The notes beneath the pieces were generated by a model, which worked only from the letters and a program-made list of their open reading frames with translations, was not told where the DNA came from and made no database searches. Position numbers and translations under genes: made by a program. From positions 1 through 64,000 of the forward strand of contig NZ_JAVRHZ010000005.1 of NCBI RefSeq assembly GCF_031846325.1: DNA of 64,000 bases, in the 5' to 3' direction. Origin of the DNA: Patiriisocius_A hiemis (GTDB taxonomy: Bacteria; Bacteroidota; Bacteroidia; Flavobacteriales; Flavobacteriaceae). Each line of letters begins with the position of its first letter. The stretch's first letter is position 1. This document shows, one piece after another, positions 60,064-64,000 of this stretch.

Positions 60064-61392
60064 TTATTTAAAATCGTTAATATTTTCACTTAAATCATAA
60101 ATGGTCACACCATCCATATTTTTCTCAAGAATACTACTTCCCGCAGCGCTTCGGTACCCTCCCGCACAATGTACAACAATAGGTTTGTCTGTGGGTATTT
60201 CATTCGCTGTTTCTCGCAATTCATTGAGAGGATGCGGGATAGCATTGTCAAAGAATTTGCCTTCTTCAATTTCACTTTTATTTCTAATATCGACAATCGT
60301 GTACTTTTCAGGGTGGCTTTTGAAATCTGCCAAATCCAGTTTTTCGGTTGTTACCAAATGCTCATCTGATAGCGTTATCACTTTATTGAGTAGTTTTTCA
60401 TAGCCGATTTTTGCCACGCGGTGCAACATCGTATCTTTGTTTTCTTTGCTATCAATAACCAGCGTAAATGTATCTTCTGGCTTGATAATAGAACCTAACC
60501 AGGTTTCAAATTTTGCGTTTTCAGAAACCGCCTGGATGTTGAAACTTCCCTTTAAATGTCCTTTCTTGAAGGTTGCTTCATCACGCATATCGACGATGAG
60601 ACCTTCGGTTGTTGAGCTTTCAGAAAATGCGATTTTTTCAATTGATGGTTTTAAACCATCTGCGCCTACCTTATTGGTATCAACATCAAACCCAAAATAG
60701 TGCGGAATAAATGGCTGCCCATCGAGGATGGTATCCATAAACTCTTCTTTGGTTTGGTCTTTAAATGCCCAATTACCCATACGCTCATTGCCCAAGGTAC
60801 TACTATTATCATCACTCAAATTCTTGCCACAAAGTGAGCCTGCACCGTGAGCTGGATATACCAATGCATCGTCTGGTAAGTCTGTAAACTTATTTTGTAT
60901 GGTGTTGTACATCATCTCTGCCAGCTCTTCACGCTTGGCTTTCATATTACCTGCCTTTTCACGTAAGTCGGGACGGCCTACATCGCCTATAAATAAGGTG
61001 TCGCCAGTAAATAAAGCGGTTTCATTTCCTTCAGTAGCCACAACGGTAATGCTGTCTGGCGAGTGGCCTGGTGTGTTAATAGCCTTAAGCGTCACACTTC
61101 CAATCTGGATACTATCGCCTTCATCAAAAGCGGTGTGTGGATAATCTGCACCCAATTTTTCACTATTGTAAATGGTGGCACCGGTCTCTTTGTGCATCTC
61201 TAAATGCGAACTCACAAAATCGGCGTGTGGATGGGTTTCAATTACCGCAATAATTTCTGCATTGTTCGCTTTCGCGAAAGCGTAATATTGCTCGGGATTA
61301 CGTTCTGGGTCTATAACTGCCATTTTCCCAACGCTTACAATAGCGTAGGAATAATGCGCAAGTGGTTTGTATTCAAATTGTTTGATATTCAT
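60064..61392 (-). CDS. Persulfide dioxygenase-rhodanese fusion (CstB/Blh-like)
   Basis: The protein has 442 residues: an MBL-fold domain (1-240) with THPHADFVSSH (metal site with F instead of the second His of HxHxDH, as in this branch), FTGDTLFIGDVGRPD and a late YPAHGAGSLCG; then two rhodanese domains (about 260-340 and 350-442). Only the second has the active Cys (VHCAGGYRSAAG). Relatives oxidise glutathione or low-molecular-weight persulfide to sulfite and move sulfane sulfur. First gene of an operon with dps. GCTTTCGCGAAAGC occurs within the coding region at 61268. Confidence 0.9.
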   Translation of the reverse strand: MNIKQFEYKPLAHYSYAIVSVGKMAVIDPERNPEQYYAFAKANNAEIIAVIETHPHADFVSSHLEMHKETGATIYNSEKLGADYPHTAFDEGDSIQIGSVTLKAINTPGHSPDSITVVATEGNETALFTGDTLFIGDVGRPDLREKAGNMKAKREELAEMMYNTIQNKFTDLPDDALVYPAHGAGSLCGKNLSDDNSSTLGNERMGNWAFKDQTKEEFMDTILDGQPFIPHYFGFDVDTNKVGADGLKPSIEKIAFSESSTTEGLIVDMRDEATFKKGHLKGSFNIQAVSENAKFETWLGSIIKPEDTFTLVIDSKENKDTMLHRVAKIGYEKLLNKVITLSDEHLVTTEKLDLADFKSHPEKYTIVDIRNKSEIEEGKFFDNAIPHPLNELRETANEIPTDKPIVVHCAGGYRSAAGSSILEKNMDGVTIYDLSENINDFK

Positions 61393-61409
61393 AATTTCTA
61401 AATTTTATA

Positions 61410-61453
61410 TAAAAATAAAAAAGGTTACAACCAATTGCTGTAACCTTTGATAC
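61410..61453 (-). promoter_or_regulatory. GTAAC-N4-GTTAC-type box plus -7 element for the persulfide/dps operon
   Basis: The box GTATCAAAGGTTAC (coding orientation) occupies 61440-61453, one mismatch from consensus. A -7 element TATTTTTA occupies 61417-61410, starting 23 nt below the box. The box shares bases with the terminator hairpin of the upstream gene. Confidence 0.55.
61419..61447 (-). terminator. Terminator after the DUF2892 gene, overlapping the next operator
   Basis: On the minus strand, AAAGGTTACA and TGTAACCTTT are perfect 10-bp arms around a 9-nt loop, followed by a run of T (TTTTATTTTTA). It ends the unit from 63090 and 61679. Its upstream arm is part of the box at 61440-61453. 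Confidence 0.75.
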
Positions 61454-61475
61454 ATAAATCCAATTTATTATTGTG

Positions 61476-61679
61476 CTATCTTCTTGGACAAGTATTAAGC
61501 CCCACTAATTTGTATAATGGACAAAAGCTCACAAAGCTGGTCAACAGGAAAACGGCGGCAAGTCCCTTTAATATATAAGCCAAGGTTCCTTCTATGATAC
61601 CCTGCCAATAGAGTGCACCTATTATAACAGCAATGATAATTCTAATTATGCGGTCTGCTCCGCACATATTTTTTTTCAT
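61476..61679 (-). CDS. DUF2892 (YgaP-like) membrane protein
   Basis: The protein has 67 residues with two membrane helices (about 12-28 and 35-55). The pattern MCGADRIIRIIIAVIIGALYWQGIIEGTLAYILKGLAAVFLLTSFVSFCPLYKLVGLNTC is the DUF2892/YgaP transmembrane type, which occurs alone or fused to rhodanese domains in sulfide-handling genes. Here it precedes the rhodanese fusion by one terminator. Function unknown. Confidence 0.85.
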   Translation of the reverse strand: MKKNMCGADRIIRIIIAVIIGALYWQGIIEGTLAYILKGLAAVFLLTSFVSFCPLYKLVGLNTCPRR

Positions 61680-61684
61680 AATAT

Positions 61685-61780
61685 TCAGTTTAAAAATTCA
61701 ATGAATAGAACCACAGCAGTTATTATGATGAGACATAACACACATACTAAAAGAAGCTTTTTTATCTTCTGCTTATCCAA
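61685..61780 (-). CDS. Possible small membrane protein with TTG start
   Basis: A 31-residue frame (MDKQKIKKLLLVCVLC followed by LIIITAVVLFIEFLN) starts at TTG 61780, just after the SQR stop, and ends 5 bp before DUF2892. It has one membrane helix and a basic N-terminus. There is no ATG and no comparison available, so it may not be real. Confidence 0.3.
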   Translation of the reverse strand: MDKQKIKKLLLVCVLCLIIITAVVLFIEFLN

Positions 61781-61782
61781 TG

Positions 61783-63090
61783 CTATACATCCTTACCTTT
61801 TAGCATTTTATTCCAATATAGATAGGGAAGACCATATTTCTTCAACATCCATAAACGCCAATGCTCTTTAGAACTATCTGAAATGAACAGGTTTTTTAGT
61901 TTTGGGTCTGGAATAAAGTTTTTGTCATAGTCAAACTCTGCCAAAACCATTTTTCCGAAGTCCGTAACCAAAGGACACGAAGAATACCCATTATATGATT
62001 TATTCCCCATTTTATCGTGCTGAATCAATAAATCCAGATTATCTACCACCACGGGAACTTGCTTGCGGATTGCTGCACCGGTTTTTGCAGTTGGCACACC
62101 TGCCACATCGCCAAGTCCGAAAATATTTGCATATTTATTATGCTGCATTGTATGCTTGTCCACATCTAACCAGCCAGCATCGTTAACAAGATTTGACTGC
62201 TGTACAAACTTAGGTGCAACTGAGGGTGGTGCGGTATGAAGCATATCATAGTGAATGCCATAGCGACCATCCTTTACTGTAACTTTTACGTCTTTATAAT
62301 TGTGTTGAAAAGTCTTATCAATTCGCTCATTGCCTTCCTGTTCTGCCATTACCACACAACCACCAGCTGATACATCTTTGGTCAATTCATACCAAGCAAT
62401 TTGATTCTCGGCATCCACTTCGACCAATTTATGATTAAAACGTAAGTTGATATCCTTTCGGTCAACCACTTCCATCAATGTTTTAGCAATTTCCTTTACA
62501 CCAAAGATTACCGTTCCTGCGGTTGCAAAAAGCACTTCACTTTTTGAACGCGTCTTACTTTTTGCCCAATGACTTTCTGCCAAGTACATTATTTTTTGTG
62601 GTGCACCACCACATTTAATAGGTGTTGCTGGCTGTGTAAATAAGGCCGTACCACCTTTAAAATTCTTGACTACATTCCACGTGTGCAATGGGTCTGTATA
62701 ATTGCTACATACCACACCCTTGTCCATAGCCTCGCCGAGGCCTGGAACCAAACTAAAATCATATGCAAGTCCAGGTGCAACGACCAAATAGTCGTAGGTA
62801 ATATCGCCGCTTACCTCCGTTTTTACGGTATTATTTTCGGCGTCAAAACCTGTGGCTTTGTCCATTATCCATTCAACACCATTAGGCATTACGTCTGCCA
62901 TAGGTCTTCCTGTTTTATCATAGTCATAAGTGCCTGCGCCTACGAGTGTCCAAGCAGGTTGATAATAATGGGTGCTTGCTGGTTCAATAATTGCGACACT
63001 ATTGGATTTTTTTTGTTCTAAGAGTTGTGCTGCGGTCATAATTCCGGCTGTTCCGCCGCCTATGATGAGCACTTGATGATGCGTTGCCAT
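61783..63090 (-). CDS. sqr: Sulfide:quinone oxidoreductase
   Basis: The protein has 435 residues. FAD-binding motif LIIGGGTAGIMTAAQLL at the N-terminus; redox cysteines are visible in KGVVCSNYTD, TPIKCGGAPQKI and, less certainly, YSSCPLVTD. In this family two Cys form the sulfide-reactive disulfide and a third helps; electrons go to quinone. The C-terminus (LKKYGLPYLYWNKMLKGKDV) fits membrane association. First gene of the sulfide unit with a GTAAC box; the product persulfide would go to the next operon. Confidence 0.92.
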   Translation of the reverse strand: MATHHQVLIIGGGTAGIMTAAQLLEQKKSNSVAIIEPASTHYYQPAWTLVGAGTYDYDKTGRPMADVMPNGVEWIMDKATGFDAENNTVKTEVSGDITYDYLVVAPGLAYDFSLVPGLGEAMDKGVVCSNYTDPLHTWNVVKNFKGGTALFTQPATPIKCGGAPQKIMYLAESHWAKSKTRSKSEVLFATAGTVIFGVKEIAKTLMEVVDRKDINLRFNHKLVEVDAENQIAWYELTKDVSAGGCVVMAEQEGNERIDKTFQHNYKDVKVTVKDGRYGIHYDMLHTAPPSVAPKFVQQSNLVNDAGWLDVDKHTMQHNKYANIFGLGDVAGVPTAKTGAAIRKQVPVVVDNLDLLIQHDKMGNKSYNGYSSCPLVTDFGKMVLAEFDYDKNFIPDPKLKNLFISDSSKEHWRLWMLKKYGLPYLYWNKMLKGKDV

Positions 63091-63113
63091 ATTATGTATG
63101 TTTTAAAATCTTA

Positions 63114-63158
63114 TAAACTTAATGAGATAGAATGGTCAAGTTTGTAACTGTTGTTACA
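63114..63158 (-). promoter_or_regulatory. GTAAC-N4-GTTAC box plus -7 element for sqr
   Basis: The box GTAACAACAGTTAC (coding orientation) occupies 63144-63157, within the 16-bp palindrome TGTAACAACAGTTACA (63143-63158). A -7 element TAAGTTTA occupies 63121-63114, starting 23 nt below the box. Confidence 0.72.
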
Positions 63159-63180
63159 GAACTGGCAATTTGCTGTTTCT

Positions 63181-63708
63181 TTAAAAGGAATGTCCTACAC
63201 CAAGCCCAATAGTTGTTGTACTAAATCCGTCAAAACGCTGGTCGTGAAAAAGCGTAGGCATTAGGTAGAAGTTCTTGTTGATTTCATATTCATATTCCAA
63301 CCCAATGCGAGCCAAGAAAAAGGATTCGTTCTTTTCCAGCTCGACACCTGGCCCTATACTCATCACAAAACCATTGCCTATATGATAAAGCACATCGAGC
63401 GTAAATACCAAGGGATTTTCACGTTCAATGACTTCAGCATCATCTCTTTCCACTATAAAATTTTCAATTTCAATGTCATTATGTAGCCCAATACCCCATT
63501 TGTGATTGAACCAGTAATCTATGTCCAGTCCCCAAGATGGGATGTATAAATTTCCGTCCACACCATCACTATTAATATAGGTATGACCTAACACGGTGGC
63601 GATACGCAAGCCTTGACCAGAAGTGTGTTCTTCGTAAATATCTTCTTGTGCTACCATATTGGTAATAGCTAAGAGTACAATTAAGATAGTGAGCATAAAC
63701 TTTTTCAT
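63181..63708 (-). CDS. Small outer-membrane beta-barrel-like protein
   Basis: The protein has 175 residues with a signal peptide (through about residue 20, MKKFMLTILIVLLAITNMVAQ). The mature part shows alternating hydrophobic strands (LRIATVLGHTYINSDG, WGLDIDYWFNHKWGIGLHNDI, VFTLDVLYHIGNGFVMSIGPGVEL, FFLARIGLEYEYEINKN) and ends in a terminal Phe-type strand (TTTIGLGVGHSF), as expected for an 8-strand barrel. No family is named. The ATG follows directly after the stop of the next gene (TAAATG). Confidence 0.75.
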   Translation of the reverse strand: MKKFMLTILIVLLAITNMVAQEDIYEEHTSGQGLRIATVLGHTYINSDGVDGNLYIPSWGLDIDYWFNHKWGIGLHNDIEIENFIVERDDAEVIERENPLVFTLDVLYHIGNGFVMSIGPGVELEKNESFFLARIGLEYEYEINKNFYLMPTLFHDQRFDGFSTTTIGLGVGHSF

Positions 63709-64000
63709 TTATAAGGTGTAGATTAAACTGGTTTCCCAGACGTGATTTGTAATAGTGAAATTGTCCCTTGAAATATTTATATTATGGTAACCGGATGTAA
63801 TAGTAATGTGTTCGCTTTCGCGAAAGCGAAATCCTATAAATATCCAGTTTTGATTCAGGTTTTTAGGTTGTAATCCCTTTTCAAAATCGAGAAAAACTTC
63901 ATCATAAGCAACTACTGAAATGTCCTGCTGTATAAGAATGGGAACTGTGACTATAAATCGATATCGAAGTCTGCCAGAATAGTCCGTTCCTGAAATCGCC
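63709..64000 (-). CDS. DUF2490-like outer-membrane protein, C-terminal part (cut by window edge)
   Basis: Ninety-six C-terminal residues are visible, open at base 64000. RLRYRFIVTVPILIQQDISVVAYDEVFLDFEKG and NQNWIFIGFRFRESEHITITSGYHNINI resemble the strand pairs of DUF2490 barrels of Bacteroidetes. The stop overlaps no base but immediately precedes the ATG of the next gene, so they are one operon. The 20-bp palindrome TTCGCTTTCGCGAAAGCGAA at 63811-63830 lies within the coding sequence. Confidence 0.65.
   Translation of the reverse strand, partial: AISGTDYSGRLRYRFIVTVPILIQQDISVVAYDEVFLDFEKGLQPKNLNQNWIFIGFRFRESEHITITSGYHNINISRDNFTITNHVWETSLIYTL

Noticed and set aside
1..64000. tRNA, rRNA, riboswitch, CRISPR, IS elements
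   Set aside because: No acceptor-stem/T-loop pattern, no spaced repeats, no transposase or integrase sequence was found on either strand.

Overview
The window is chromosomal DNA of a member of the Bacteroidetes, most likely a marine Flavobacteriaceae. This rests on the low GC content, promoters of the TAnnTTTG type, the near absence of Shine-Dalgarno sites, a type IX secretion (T9SS) sorting domain, SusC/TonB-style outer-membrane barrels, GSCFA, LemA/TPM and two-domain universal stress proteins. No tRNA, rRNA, CRISPR array, insertion sequence or phage gene was seen.

Layout. 0-8.3 kb: a cell-surface cluster on the minus strand (TPR sensor fragment, two MORN-repeat proteins, lipoproteins, a beta-propeller). 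8.3-26.6 kb: mostly housekeeping genes (alaS, a M23 peptidase with a MerR regulator, LemA with two TPM proteins, an outer-membrane barrel protein, a T9SS cargo protein, a TPR-LuxR regulator, der, era, a TrmH-type methylase). 26.9-31.1 kb: a three-gene plus-strand operon that looks dedicated to D-amino-acid compounds (serine hydrolase, N-acyl-D-amino-acid deacylase-like lipoprotein, D-amino-acid-oxidase-like enzyme). 31-33.7 kb: small accessory genes and an M28 peptidase. 33.8-53.3 kb: a low-oxygen/stress island with seven universal stress proteins, an LdhA-type dehydrogenase, a broken hsp20, a beta-CASP nuclease, an ATP-cone/Mrr-like fusion, a PAS histidine kinase with a receiver-CRP response regulator, thioredoxin, deoC, deoD, a flavin-binding protein and a ribosome hibernation factor. 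53.3-63.1 kb: two YeeE/YedE halves, the cytochrome bd oxidase (cydAB), and a sulfide/persulfide module (sulfide:quinone oxidoreductase, persulfide-dioxygenase/rhodanese, Dps). The right end holds two outer-membrane proteins, the second cut by the window edge.

The main observation is regulatory. Eight FNR-like palindromes (consensus CTGATAAATATCAT) lie in front of the stress-island operons. In all eight, a TAnnTTT(G/A) -7 element starts exactly 23 nt from the proximal end of the box. Five related palindromes (consensus GTAAC-N4-GTTAC) precede yeeE, cydAB, the sulfide genes, the persulfide/Dps operon and a phosphatase gene, with the same 23-nt geometry. The receiver-CRP regulator encoded in the island is the obvious candidate for the first set. 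Together these suggest an oxygen- or redox-responsive dormancy regulon, comparable in logic (not in ancestry) to DosR or FixLJ-K systems.

Independently, five copies of a 16-bp 7-2-7 palindrome (TACGTCAATTGCCGTA) precede the surface-cluster genes at 2.8, 4.75, 7.58 and 8.31 kb and a membrane protein at 25.64 kb. Each is at one fixed distance from a weak CA/TAnnTTT(G/A) -7 element, which points to a second, separate activator regulon, possibly controlled by a NarL/LuxR-type regulator.
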